DNA from: Lacipirellulaceae bacterium
GTDB lineage: Bacteria > Planctomycetota > Planctomycetia > Pirellulales > Lacipirellulaceae
Length of the DNA: 64,000 bases
Assembly (NCBI GenBank): GCA_040218535.1
Contig: JAVJRG010000012.1
Location: 1,302,001-1,366,000 of the forward strand
Reading direction: 5' to 3'
This document shows, in pieces, positions 37,595 through 45,570 of this stretch; within the stretch, counting starts at the first letter, position 1; the number at the start of each line of letters is the position of its first letter. Made by a program: the position numbers and the translations under genes. The notes beneath the pieces are model-generated. The model saw only the letters and a list, made by a program, of their open reading frames with translations, was not told the DNA's origin and ran no database searches.

Positions 37595-37816
37595 TCATTC
37601 TTGCCCGGCAGCGAGAATCCGCTCAATCTCATCGACGCTCATTCCCTGATCGATCATCTCGCGTTTGAAGTCCGTGCTCACTCGATGCGAAGCGAACTTC
37701 TGCACCTCCTTTGCAACGCCAACGATGGCTGCGACAACGAAAAACAGCGACCCCAAGATGATAATCATGTTGAAGGGGATTGGCACTTCCACGGCTGTCT
37801 TGAGCATTTCAGACAT
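37595..37816 (-). CDS. small single-pass membrane protein
   Basis: 73 residues. One membrane helix (MIIILGSLFFVVAAIVGVA, 17-35), then a basic cytoplasmic part (KEVQKFASHRV) and an acidic amphipathic end (MIDQGMSVDEIERILAAG). The sequence is well formed for a genuine small gene, and similar tails (RGMS-x-EEIE) occur in other planctomycete small membrane proteins, from memory. Function unknown. It is convergent with the beta-helix gene. Confidence 0.7.
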   Translation of the reverse strand: MSEMLKTAVEVPIPFNMIIILGSLFFVVAAIVGVAKEVQKFASHRVSTDFKREMIDQGMSVDEIERILAAGQE

Positions 37817-38201
37817 CGTCGATTCCTAGGACTTGGGGCTTTGGGGGTGCGGGTAAATGAGTTGTTCGACCAGCAAACAGAAATCTTGGACTGCGACTAG
37901 AAGAATTCAATTTGGGCTATGGTTTCCTCGCGATTTGACCAGGTCTGACTGCAAGTGAGGGCCGTAGATACTAGCTCAACTATTAGCGAAAGGCTGCGGG
38001 ACTGTTTGACTGTGATATATCGATAGTGCATACTTTGTTGACTGACATCTACCTCATTACCCCACGCTCATGCCTTGTTCGGCCAGTAGCCGATCTTCTT
38101 AGACTTAAACGCCACGCTGGTTATTCAACTAGCCTTCTTCTGCGTTTATGGCGTGACGGCATCGTACCGAATATGCTTCATTCCCTGTAATAAGGACCTC
38201 T
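37817..38201. other. AT-rich intergenic region
   Basis: 385 bases with no gene. AT content is higher than in most of the window and continues into the cyclophilin gene. AAGGA at 38188-38192 is the ribosome site for the gene at 38202. Confidence 0.45.
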
Positions 38202-38957
38202 ATGCTCACAAAGTTATCGATTTACACACGTTTCGCTGCTGCATTCAACATGATTGCGCTTTTGGGTCTTACGCAGGTAGCTGCGGAAGATACCGTTGTC
38301 CGATTTCAAACTAACGCTGGCAGGTTTGATGTATTGCTCAATCCAACAAACAATCAAAATCTACAACCCCTCGTCGATAGCTTTCTTGATTACGTAAATA
38401 GTGGTCGATACGACAATACGGTTATGAATCGGTCTGCTGATCTGATTTCGGGAGACGACTTTGTCACTCAATGGGGTGGCTTTGTCGCTGATGTCGCAAC
38501 AGTGGATCAATTGGGAACAGGCGGGTTTTCAACAGTTGAGGAGTTTGATTCGGTAATTCTGGACGCCGACAACGACGGCGAGATTGATTTTGATACAAGT
38601 GGCTTAGGAAACACAATCGGGACAGTGGCTTTTGCTTTGCGTTTTGGGGGGCCAAACACCTCGTCCAGTAGCGTTTTTGTAAACCTCAGTGACAATTTGT
38701 TCCTAGAAGAACAGGGGTATGTACCATTCGCGGTGGTTCAAGATCTGGCGGCTTTCATTGATACCATTGCCGACCTTCCAACGTTTGACCTTAGTTCACA
38801 AATTGGCTCTCCTGGCAACCTTGCGTATACTGACGTGCCTATTCTTGGTCAAAATAGATTCGTTGTCGTACGACGAGCATTCGTCATACCAGAGCCTGGA
38901 ACTCTCTCGCTCTTCTTGTCGGTAGGTTCAATTCTTGTGATGCGCAGAAAACGGTAA
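38202..38957 (+). CDS. exported cyclophilin-type peptidyl-prolyl isomerase with PEP-CTERM tag
   Basis: 251 residues with AAGGA seven bases before the ATG. Signal peptide 1-28 (ending VAA). The cyclophilin fold shows TNAGRFDVLL, a LVDSFLDYVNSGRYDN helix, FVTQWGGF in place of the usual MIQGGGF, NTIGTVAFAL and SSVFVNLSDN. The usual FHR is MNR here: Arg retained, His lost. About 30 extra acidic residues (ILDADNDGEIDFD) interrupt the fold. The end is a PEP-CTERM signal (IPEPGTLSLFLSVGSI then MRRKR). Codon use is markedly AT-rich compared with neighbours. Confidence 0.85.
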   Translation: MLTKLSIYTRFAAAFNMIALLGLTQVAAEDTVVRFQTNAGRFDVLLNPTNNQNLQPLVDSFLDYVNSGRYDNTVMNRSADLISGDDFVTQWGGFVADVATVDQLGTGGFSTVEEFDSVILDADNDGEIDFDTSGLGNTIGTVAFALRFGGPNTSSSSVFVNLSDNLFLEEQGYVPFAVVQDLAAFIDTIADLPTFDLSSQIGSPGNLAYTDVPILGQNRFVVVRRAFVIPEPGTLSLFLSVGSILVMRRKR

Positions 38958-39515
38958 GTGAGCTATTTTTCTCATTTCAGGCATCACTCGGATACCTATC
39001 ACTCCGTCGAGGTTTGTTTGCTCAGCAACCCTGCCAACTCCCCAAAAACCACACCAGTTTTTGGCCACACGATTGGCTAAAATGAACTCACCCCAGCGAT
39101 CTCTGAAAGTTGGCCCGAAGCTCAACACAGGGCATTGCGTGCCTTCGAGGCCTTCGCTGAGCAAAAGTCTCTACCACCTGCTTTGGCAATTGTGCATAAA
39201 GTCTTGCTGTAATTGGACTAACGACGGGAGAGTGGTGGCAGGGGAATTGCACTTTTGCACACGGAAATGCGGCGAGCGTGCAAAAGTGCAATTGTCGGGG
39301 CCTGGAAGACTTGATGGCAAGCTTTGGCGTGAATGACGGAGGAAAGACTCGGTAAATGCCACAGAACACAATGAGAAAACGCCCTCTCATCGCACGAACC
39401 CGATACGCTATACTTGAGCGGAAGGCGACTGCGGTGCAAGCACCGTGGTCAGATTAGGATTCTGAATAGTCATCCCTCCAGCCGAAACCCTACTACCTAA
39501 ATACCTACGCTCGCA
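38958..39515. other. intergenic stretch before sdhB
   Basis: 558 bases without a credible gene. It contains the hairpin at 39245-39293. Short frames overlapping the hairpin are antisense to nothing known and lack ribosome sites. A TATACT (39409-39414) could be a -10 element for sdhB, but I see no matching -35. Confidence 0.4.
39245..39293. repeat. perfect 16-base inverted repeat AATTGCACTTTTGCAC
   Basis: Arms 39245-39260 and 39278-39293 are exact reverse complements around a 17-base loop. No T-tract follows, so a terminator role is doubtful. It resembles planctomycete intergenic elements. Confidence 0.85.
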
Positions 39516-40364
39516 ATGATTGCACCAGCCCAAGCACCGCAGCTTAATTCGTTTGAAGTTCGCATCCTTCGCCAGGACGGCCCCGAGGAGCCGAGTCGTT
39601 GGGAACGCCACACGGTCACTTATGAGCCGAATCTCAACGTGATCAGCGTGCTGCAAAAGATCGCCGCACAGTGTACGACTTCCGACGGCGACACGACCAC
39701 GCCCGTGGCCTGGGACTGCAACTGCCTAGAAGAGGTCTGTGGCGCCTGCACGATGCTGGTCAACGGAAAGACACGTCAATCGTGCTCGGCGTTGGTGGAC
39801 AGTTTACTCGCTGAGAACCCCGACGGCATCGAGCTTCGCCCGATGAGCAAGTTCCCGGTGATGCGTGATTTGGTTGTGGACCGCGGGCGAATGTTCCGAG
39901 CTTTGGAGCGAGTCAACGCTTGGGTCGATGTCGACGATTACTACGACCGCGGTGACGGCCCACGGGTTTCCCAAGAAACTCAAGAGATGCGCTATCCGCT
40001 CTCCGAGTGCATGACCTGCGGCTGCTGCGTTGAGGCTTGCCCGCAGTTCACCAAGGCCGAAGTGAGTCGCCGTCATGATGAGACCGACGCCGAGTATAAA
40101 GAGCGACAAGATGCCGCCTACGATCAAGAATTCGTTGGAGCCGCCGCCATCAGCCAAGCGATGCTGTTCAATGCTCACCCGACTGGCGCGATGAACGCCG
40201 GTGAGCGGCTTGACGCCCTGATGGGCCCTGGAGGCATCCAAGCCTGCGGCAACGCCCAGAACTGCGTGAGCGTCTGCCCCAAGAGTATTCCACTCACACG
40301 CAGCATCGCCAAAGCCGGTCGTCAGACAACACTGCACATGATCAAGAAGTGGTTTGATCGGTGA
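39516..40364 (+). CDS. sdhB: succinate dehydrogenase iron-sulfur subunit
   Basis: 282 residues. It passes electrons from the SdhA flavin to quinone through three clusters. Ligand motifs are all present: the [2Fe-2S] set CNCLEEVCGACTMLVNGK plus a later Cys, CMTCGCCVEACP for [4Fe-4S], and CGNAQNCVSVCPKSIP for the [3Fe-4S]/[4Fe-4S] sites. The gene lies on the plus strand, about 2 kb from sdhA and in the opposite direction, rather than in an sdhCAB operon. Confidence 0.95.
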   Translation: MIAPAQAPQLNSFEVRILRQDGPEEPSRWERHTVTYEPNLNVISVLQKIAAQCTTSDGDTTTPVAWDCNCLEEVCGACTMLVNGKTRQSCSALVDSLLAENPDGIELRPMSKFPVMRDLVVDRGRMFRALERVNAWVDVDDYYDRGDGPRVSQETQEMRYPLSECMTCGCCVEACPQFTKAEVSRRHDETDAEYKERQDAAYDQEFVGAAAISQAMLFNAHPTGAMNAGERLDALMGPGGIQACGNAQNCVSVCPKSIPLTRSIAKAGRQTTLHMIKKWFDR

Positions 40365-40758
40365 GTTGGAGCTCTCAGCCGTGAGCTGTCAGCTTCGTGC
40401 AAGTCGCCATTAGCCGGCGAGCACAACATTGCTGGAATTGGCTCGCCCGGAGCGATGTCGCCCCCGGAAGTGGCCAAGAAAATAATCTTCACAGGCTCTT
40501 CAGATACGCTACAATGCGACAGTTCGCAGGTGGCAATTCAACTCAGATCTGAGCAGTAGAATAGGCACCAGCCGCCCGCGAGCTTGAGTCTCTTCAAGAG
40601 TTTCACTTCTTTTCTTTGGCAACCGAGGAGGTTGCTCAGGTGCGGAAGGCGGACTGCTCCTCGCAAGTGGCAGTGCAAAGCTGCTCAGACGTCTGCTTTC
40701 GTAGTGAATCGCTTTCGTTCAATCCCTTTGATCGCCAGCGATGTCGGAGTTCGTTCAG
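40365..40758. other. leader region of the RRM gene with structured segment
   Basis: No gene is visible. The last 170 bases before the RRM start are rich in self-complementary blocks. A perfect hairpin (GCAACC-GAGGA-GGTTGC, 40619-40635) puts an anti-Shine-Dalgarno-pairing GAGGA in its loop, and CTCTTCAAGAG (40590-40600) is palindromic. It may be a long regulated 5-prime leader, as bacterial cold-induced RNA-binding genes often have. Confidence 0.4.
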
Positions 40759-41031
40759 ATGAAGCTGTACATTGGAAATCTTTCTTACAACACCTCACAG
40801 GAAACTTTGGAAGCGGCGTTTACCGCGCATGGCGACGTGAGCGAAGTGGCGATCATCAACGATCGCGAAACGGGCCGCCCCCGCGGTTTTGCCTTCGTCA
40901 CAATGAACAACGATGACGAAGCCCGCAGTGCGATGGAAGCCGTCAATGGCCAAGAAATCGACGGTCGTACCGTGACGGTCAACGAAGCGCGGCCCAAGCC
41001 CCAACGCAGCGGCGGTGGCGGACGCTGGTAA
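40759..41031 (+). CDS. small RRM RNA-binding protein
   Basis: 90 residues from the ATG of MKLYIGNLSYNT, where the family usually begins; an in-frame ATG at 40741 would add six residues. A single RNA recognition motif fills the protein: RNP2 LYIGNL (3-8), RNP1 RGFAFVTM (near 43-50). A short Arg/Gly tail (RSGGGGRW) ends it. These glycine-tailed single-RRM proteins, known from cyanobacteria and planctomycetes, are often cold-induced and bind single-stranded RNA. It ends 30 bases before a convergent gene. Confidence 0.92.
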   Translation: MKLYIGNLSYNTSQETLEAAFTAHGDVSEVAIINDRETGRPRGFAFVTMNNDDEARSAMEAVNGQEIDGRTVTVNEARPKPQRSGGGGRW

Positions 41032-41060
41032 GAAGTTTAGCCGTGGCACTCGTGCCGCGT

Positions 41061-42365
41061 TTATTCTGCCGAGAGATCAACGCGAATCAGCTCTTGGTCG
41101 TTGCGTGCAAAGACACTCTGCATGGCAAACGCCGGGTGCGACCAGATCGTCATTCGGCGTTGCACTTTGCGGGTGGGCTCAAGAAGCTGTGCGCGAGCAA
41201 GCTCGTGATAACCTTTGCCGTCGAGCTTTGCTTGAATGAGCTCCCCCTGCTCGTTCGCCAGGTAAACTCGTTCGCCACTCATTTCGAGGTGCGGCACAAG
41301 AAAAGCGTTCCACCATCGGCCCTTACCGGTGGCATCACGCGTTTCCCAGACGAGCTCACCTGTCTTCGTGTCGAGACAACGGAGTTGTCCGTAGCTGCTC
41401 ATGCCATAGAGGTATTCGTCAGTGACGATTGTGGTCGGCATAATCGAGTGCAGCGAGTCGTTCTTAATTTCGTTGTTGCCTTTGGTCGATCTCCAGAGTT
41501 CAGTTGGTGTTACCCCATCCTCACCGAGGTCGAGCATCAAAGGGCCTTCGTAGAAGGCGGTCAGGAAAAGCCGCTTGCCGAGCTTGCGGGGCATCGGGAC
41601 GGTCAGGGCGTAGTTGGTGGGAAACGGATACTGCCAAAGCAGTTTCCCATTCGCCGGATCGAGCCCCGAAACGTGCGTCGCATGCCAGATGATAAGCTGC
41701 CGTCGTCCGCCGAACTCAAGAATCACTGGCTGGCAGTAGCCGACCCCAGGATCATCCAGGGACCGCCACAGTTCTTCGCCCGTATGCTTGTTGAAACTCA
41801 CGACCAAGGCACCGTTTGCTCCGCCGACGAGACAGATGAGTTGGTCTCCTTCGACCAGCGGAGCCCCTGCCATGCCCCAAGTTGGGAGCTTCGTGCCAAA
41901 GTCTTTTTGAAAGTCCTTCTGCCAGATGATCTCGCCAGTTCCCACCTCAAAGCAGAACAGATGCCCAACTGCTCCGATCGTATAGACCCGCTGGTCGTCC
42001 ACGGTCGGAGTCGCACGTGGGCCGGCGGGGTAGCTGATGGCGTACGGGGCTTCGTATTTGTGCAACCAGAGGGGCTCGCCAGAATCGGCATCGAAAGCGT
42101 GAACCCTTTCGAGATTTTCTTCAGCAACGCGATCCGTTACAAAAACCCGTCCGTCAGCAACTGCCGGCCCTGCGTAACCTTCGGCGATGGGGGCGGACCA
42201 GACTCGATTCAGCTCCTTGGGGAGGGTTTCGGCAAGGCCCGTTTCCCGCCAGATGAGATCTCGCTGCGGACCACCCCACTGCGGCCAATCGTCGGCTGTT
42301 GCTTCGCTCTGAAACAAGCAGAGATAGACGGCAATCCCAAGAAGCATCCTGAGGGGCTGGTGCAT
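41061..42365 (-). CDS. exported PQQ-like beta-propeller protein
   Basis: 434 residues with signal peptide (1-24). WPQWGGPQRD at the mature N-terminus, followed by seven or eight beta-propeller blades with the AxDxxTGExxW tryptophan-docking pattern (for example AFDADSGEPLW, FNKHTGEELW, CLDTKTGELVW), identifies the quinoprotein/BamB-like group abundant in planctomycetes. There is no evidence it binds PQQ. It lies 26 bases downstream of sdhA on the same strand and may be cotranscribed with sdhCA. Another member begins at 63508. Confidence 0.88.
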   Translation of the reverse strand: MHQPLRMLLGIAVYLCLFQSEATADDWPQWGGPQRDLIWRETGLAETLPKELNRVWSAPIAEGYAGPAVADGRVFVTDRVAEENLERVHAFDADSGEPLWLHKYEAPYAISYPAGPRATPTVDDQRVYTIGAVGHLFCFEVGTGEIIWQKDFQKDFGTKLPTWGMAGAPLVEGDQLICLVGGANGALVVSFNKHTGEELWRSLDDPGVGYCQPVILEFGGRRQLIIWHATHVSGLDPANGKLLWQYPFPTNYALTVPMPRKLGKRLFLTAFYEGPLMLDLGEDGVTPTELWRSTKGNNEIKNDSLHSIMPTTIVTDEYLYGMSSYGQLRCLDTKTGELVWETRDATGKGRWWNAFLVPHLEMSGERVYLANEQGELIQAKLDGKGYHELARAQLLEPTRKVQRRMTIWSHPAFAMQSVFARNDQELIRVDLSAE

Positions 42366-42391
42366 GATGAGTTTTCATGGATTCGAGAGGA

Positions 42392-44410
42392 TTAGCGGAC
42401 AGGTTCCGCAACCGCTGCGGCAACGCCTGTACCGCCACGGTTAGCGTTGGCCACCCGGGCGGCTCGCGCGGTGCGTTCCTTCCAAACTTCCTCGATGACT
42501 TCGCCACCAACTAGTCCGTACAGGCGAGGTCGTGGAGGGATGAGCGAGGTATCAACTTCCTCGTAGGTAAGCTGTGGTTCGCCTTCATTGTCGAGGGTTG
42601 CAACCGTGCTTTTCAGCCACTTCCGGTTCTTTTCCTCGAAAGCATCACACCATTGTTCCGCTTCACGTTTACGGCCCGAGGGGTCTGTCGACTCAATGCC
42701 GGGCATGTTGAAGTCAGGCTTGTAATGAGCGCCACGACATTCGTCGCGAGCAAGAGCGCCTTGGAGGAGAGTCTTGGCCAACGGGAACATGTCGCGGAGG
42801 CTCTTGGTGAATACTACGTTTTGGTTCGTCCAGTTGCCAGTGTCACTGAGTGAACAGTTCTCGACCTTTTCGCAAAGTTCGTTAACAGTGCTCAGGGCGT
42901 TACGGAGTTGGCTATTATCACGTACCACGGTGGCCGCCTTGGTCATCACGTCGCCTAGCTGCTGATGGAGAACGTAAGGATTCTCGCGTCCCCCTTCACG
43001 GGTAAGCAGTTTGTCGTGCTCCATCTGCTTAACCGCCCGTTGGCCGCGGAGGAGTTGGTCGTACTTCTCGTCACTGGCTGAGTCATCCAGCGAGTTGATC
43101 ATGTTCTCAATGCAGGGGGCAGCGAACAGGCCACTGAAGATGCAGGAGAGTAGCGAGTTAGCCCCGAGACGATTGGCACCATGATACTGATAGTCACACT
43201 CGCCAATGGCGTAGAGCCCGGGGATGTTCGTTTGTTGGTTCCGTGGCGAACCGGGAACGAGTCCACCTTCAGCCGTCCGTTCGTAATCCGCCCAGAGTCC
43301 GCCCATCGAGTAGTGGACCGCTGGGAAGATCTTCATCGGGTTCTCCCGAGGATCGACGCCCTGGAACTTTTCATAGATATGCAAGATGCCGCCGAGCTTT
43401 CGATCTAATTCAGCTCTTGGGATGTGAGTAAGATCGAGGTAGACGCATTGCTTTTCGGTTTCAACGCTGAGGCCTTCGTTGACGCAGACGTTGAAGATCT
43501 CGCGCGTGGCAATGTCACGCGGCACAAGGTTGCCGTACTCAGGGTACCGCTCTTCCAGAAAGTAGTAACGCTCCCCAGTGGGGATATCGTCTGGGGCACG
43601 ACTATCGTGAGGTTTGCGTGGAACCCAGACACGCCCCCCTTCGCCACGGGCCGACTCGCTCATTAGGCGGCATTTGTCCGCGCCGGGAATTGCTGTGGGA
43701 TGGACTTGAATGAACTCGCCATTGGCATATTTGGCACCGGCTTGGAACGCACGGCTGGCGGCAGCACCGGTGCAGGCCATGCTCATTGTGCTACGGCCAT
43801 AGATCAAGCCGCAGCCGCCGACGGCCATCGCCACAGCATCGGCGGCGAAGGAGCGAATCTCCATCGTGACGAGATTCTGTGCGATCGCACCACGGCAGCG
43901 TCCATTTTCGTCGATAACGGGGCCGAGGAAGTCCCAGCCTTCATACTTCGTGACTTTGCCTTTGGATTCCCAGCGGCGGACCTGCTCGTCGAGGGCATAG
44001 AGGAGCTGTTGCCCTGTTGTTGCTCCGGCAAACGAGGTTCGCTTGAACAGCGTGCCACCAAAGCGGCGTTGGTCGCGGAAGCCCTCCTGGGTACGGTTGA
44101 AGGGGACGCCGAGGCGGTCCATCAGGTTGATAATCCGCGGAGCCCAGTCAGCCATCTCCTTAACCGGCGGTTGGTGCTGGAGAAAGTCGCCACCGTAGAC
44201 GGTATCGTCGAAGTGGAGCCACTCGTTGTCGCCAAGTTGCCGCGTACTGTCATTGACGCTGTTGATGCCGCCCTGAGCACAAACGCTATGCGAGCGCTTC
44301 ACGGGGGTGAGGCTCATCAGGTCGACATCAATACCGGATTCGGCCAGCTTCATCGTGGCCGCCAGCCCTGCCAGGCCACCGCCGACTACTAATACACGTT
44401 GTTGAGTCAT
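42392..44410 (-). CDS. sdhA: succinate dehydrogenase/fumarate reductase flavoprotein subunit
   Basis: 672 residues from the ATG at 44410, with GAGAGG eight bases upstream; a longer frame to 44503 runs through an inverted repeat. It oxidises succinate to fumarate. FAD-binding VVGGGLAGL near the N-terminus, the SHSVCAQGGIN segment with the His that carries covalent FAD, and the RGEGG active-site region are present. The length and sequence fit the type-B (Bacillus/Bacteroidetes-like) enzymes that use one cytochrome b subunit. Preceded by sdhC. Confidence 0.95.
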   Translation of the reverse strand: MTQQRVLVVGGGLAGLAATMKLAESGIDVDLMSLTPVKRSHSVCAQGGINSVNDSTRQLGDNEWLHFDDTVYGGDFLQHQPPVKEMADWAPRIINLMDRLGVPFNRTQEGFRDQRRFGGTLFKRTSFAGATTGQQLLYALDEQVRRWESKGKVTKYEGWDFLGPVIDENGRCRGAIAQNLVTMEIRSFAADAVAMAVGGCGLIYGRSTMSMACTGAAASRAFQAGAKYANGEFIQVHPTAIPGADKCRLMSESARGEGGRVWVPRKPHDSRAPDDIPTGERYYFLEERYPEYGNLVPRDIATREIFNVCVNEGLSVETEKQCVYLDLTHIPRAELDRKLGGILHIYEKFQGVDPRENPMKIFPAVHYSMGGLWADYERTAEGGLVPGSPRNQQTNIPGLYAIGECDYQYHGANRLGANSLLSCIFSGLFAAPCIENMINSLDDSASDEKYDQLLRGQRAVKQMEHDKLLTREGGRENPYVLHQQLGDVMTKAATVVRDNSQLRNALSTVNELCEKVENCSLSDTGNWTNQNVVFTKSLRDMFPLAKTLLQGALARDECRGAHYKPDFNMPGIESTDPSGRKREAEQWCDAFEEKNRKWLKSTVATLDNEGEPQLTYEEVDTSLIPPRPRLYGLVGGEVIEEVWKERTARAARVANANRGGTGVAAAVAEPVR

Positions 44411-44461
44411 CAAAGTGCCTCTCGGATCAATACGCCTTATAGAATTGTCTCGCCGTGATCT

Positions 44462-44544
44462 AATGACCAATGAACAAATCCAAATGACCAATTCCGTTGG
44501 CAATACGCTTGCGATTGGTCATTTAGGCTTGGTCATTGGCCATT
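44462..44544. repeat. inverted repeat AATGACCAATG / CATTGGTCATT
   Basis: Left arm 44462-44492 (AATGACCAATGAACAAATCC...) pairs with right arm 44514-44544. It lies in the gap between sdhC and sdhA, and its right end includes the sdhC stop codon. It could form a hairpin in the sdhCA mRNA and change the relative yields of the two subunits. Confidence 0.8.
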
Positions 44545-45361
44545 ACTCTTCTGTCTCTTTTTCCGCTTCAGGCTCGTCGCTCCCATGCTCCTCATCCATC
44601 AGCCCTGCTTCGCGACGATGGTCGAGCATCTTTTCTTCAGTCGCTTTAACAGCTTCAAGCTTCTCAGGAGTATCAACGGCTGCTCGCATGCTGAACAAGC
44701 CAGTCATGGCGATGGCAGCTAGTAAGACACCAAAAGCTGTGCAGACCTTGGAGGCACGTTCCTGCGCTTTCTCGCTCGTCCAGACGCCCCAAGTGATGCC
44801 CATCGTCCACAGGCCGTTAGCCAGATGGTAGACGCACGAGAGAACGCCAATCACATAGAGGATCGTGACAAACGGGCCCTGCAAGGCCACGCCTGCGGTG
44901 GAAGTTGCACGATGAGGGTCGAACTGAGCGTGGTCGAGGTTCTTCATCGTTTCAAGCCAAGCCGGGTTGTGGCTGCCGCCGTGCATGTGCAACACGTGCC
45001 AGAGGATAAACGCAAAGGCGATCATTCCCGTGATCCTTTGCCATGTGTAGCGTCTGTTGGACGTGTAGCGATACTGGTTGGAATTGGGCATTGCTCCGCC
45101 GATAATCACGAAGCCGATCACGGCATGAAAGATCATCGGCAGGAAGATGAACGTCCACTCAACTAGTGGCAGTAACCGACCCAAGCGGTGAATCAGATCA
45201 ACATTGGTTTGGAAGGTCTCCTCACCGACGAAAACACTTGCGTTCGTCGAGAGGTGCAGGACCATGAAAGCACCGACAGGGATCAGACCTGAGAGTGAGT
45301 GGAGCCGGCGAATGAGAAAGTCGTTGCGGGCGAGAAAGGAAGGCTGCTGGGCTTGGTCCAC
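44543..45361 (-). CDS. sdhC: succinate dehydrogenase cytochrome b558 subunit
   Basis: 272 residues from the GTG at 45361, which has AGGAA at a good distance; an in-frame TTG at 45424 would extend it by 21 residues and sits only about 8 bases after the predicted transcription start. Five membrane helices with conserved His in RRLHSLSG, VLHLSTN, FHAVIG, WHVLHMHG and YHLANGLW, the heme ligands of type-B two-heme enzymes. The C-terminus (about 40 residues) is unusually acidic (EEHGSDEPEAEKE). Cotranscribed with sdhA. Confidence 0.9.
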   Translation of the reverse strand: MDQAQQPSFLARNDFLIRRLHSLSGLIPVGAFMVLHLSTNASVFVGEETFQTNVDLIHRLGRLLPLVEWTFIFLPMIFHAVIGFVIIGGAMPNSNQYRYTSNRRYTWQRITGMIAFAFILWHVLHMHGGSHNPAWLETMKNLDHAQFDPHRATSTAGVALQGPFVTILYVIGVLSCVYHLANGLWTMGITWGVWTSEKAQERASKVCTAFGVLLAAIAMTGLFSMRAAVDTPEKLEAVKATEEKMLDHRREAGLMDEEHGSDEPEAEKETEE

Positions 45362-45438
45362 GACGGGCGTTCCTGCGGAAAACTGAGTTTCAGCCGCTGA
45401 TTCATTCGCGGCAAGGAGCTGCAAAGTTCAAGCCGTTT

Positions 45439-45466
45439 AGTATAGAGCGGCCCCACTAAGTGACAA
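45439..45466 (-). promoter_or_regulatory. sigma-70-like promoter of sdhCA
   Basis: On the minus strand TTGTCA (45466-45461) and TATACT (45444-45439) are separated by 16 bases. Transcription would begin near 45432, just upstream of sdhC. Confidence 0.6.
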
Positions 45467-45513
45467 CCGTCGAACGTAGGGCCTTCGGAACGCCAGCAGT
45501 TCTCTCAGCCTAC

Positions 45514-45539
45514 AAAAAAGCGGCCTCAGAAGAGGCCGC
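45514..45539 (-). terminator. rho-independent terminator of the TPR gene's upstream neighbour region
   Basis: On the minus strand the stem GCGGCCTC-TTCT-GAGGCCGC is followed by TTTTTT. It lies just downstream of the TPR gene ending at 45571 and separates it from the sdhCA unit. Confidence 0.88.
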
Positions 45540-45570
45540 GGTGGTCTTGGTCGAGAATTCAGGCAGATGA

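Noticed and set aside
39088-39390. About 100-residue frame on the minus strand
   Set aside because: It spans the perfect hairpin at 39245-39293, no ribosome site; likely a repeat-derived frame.
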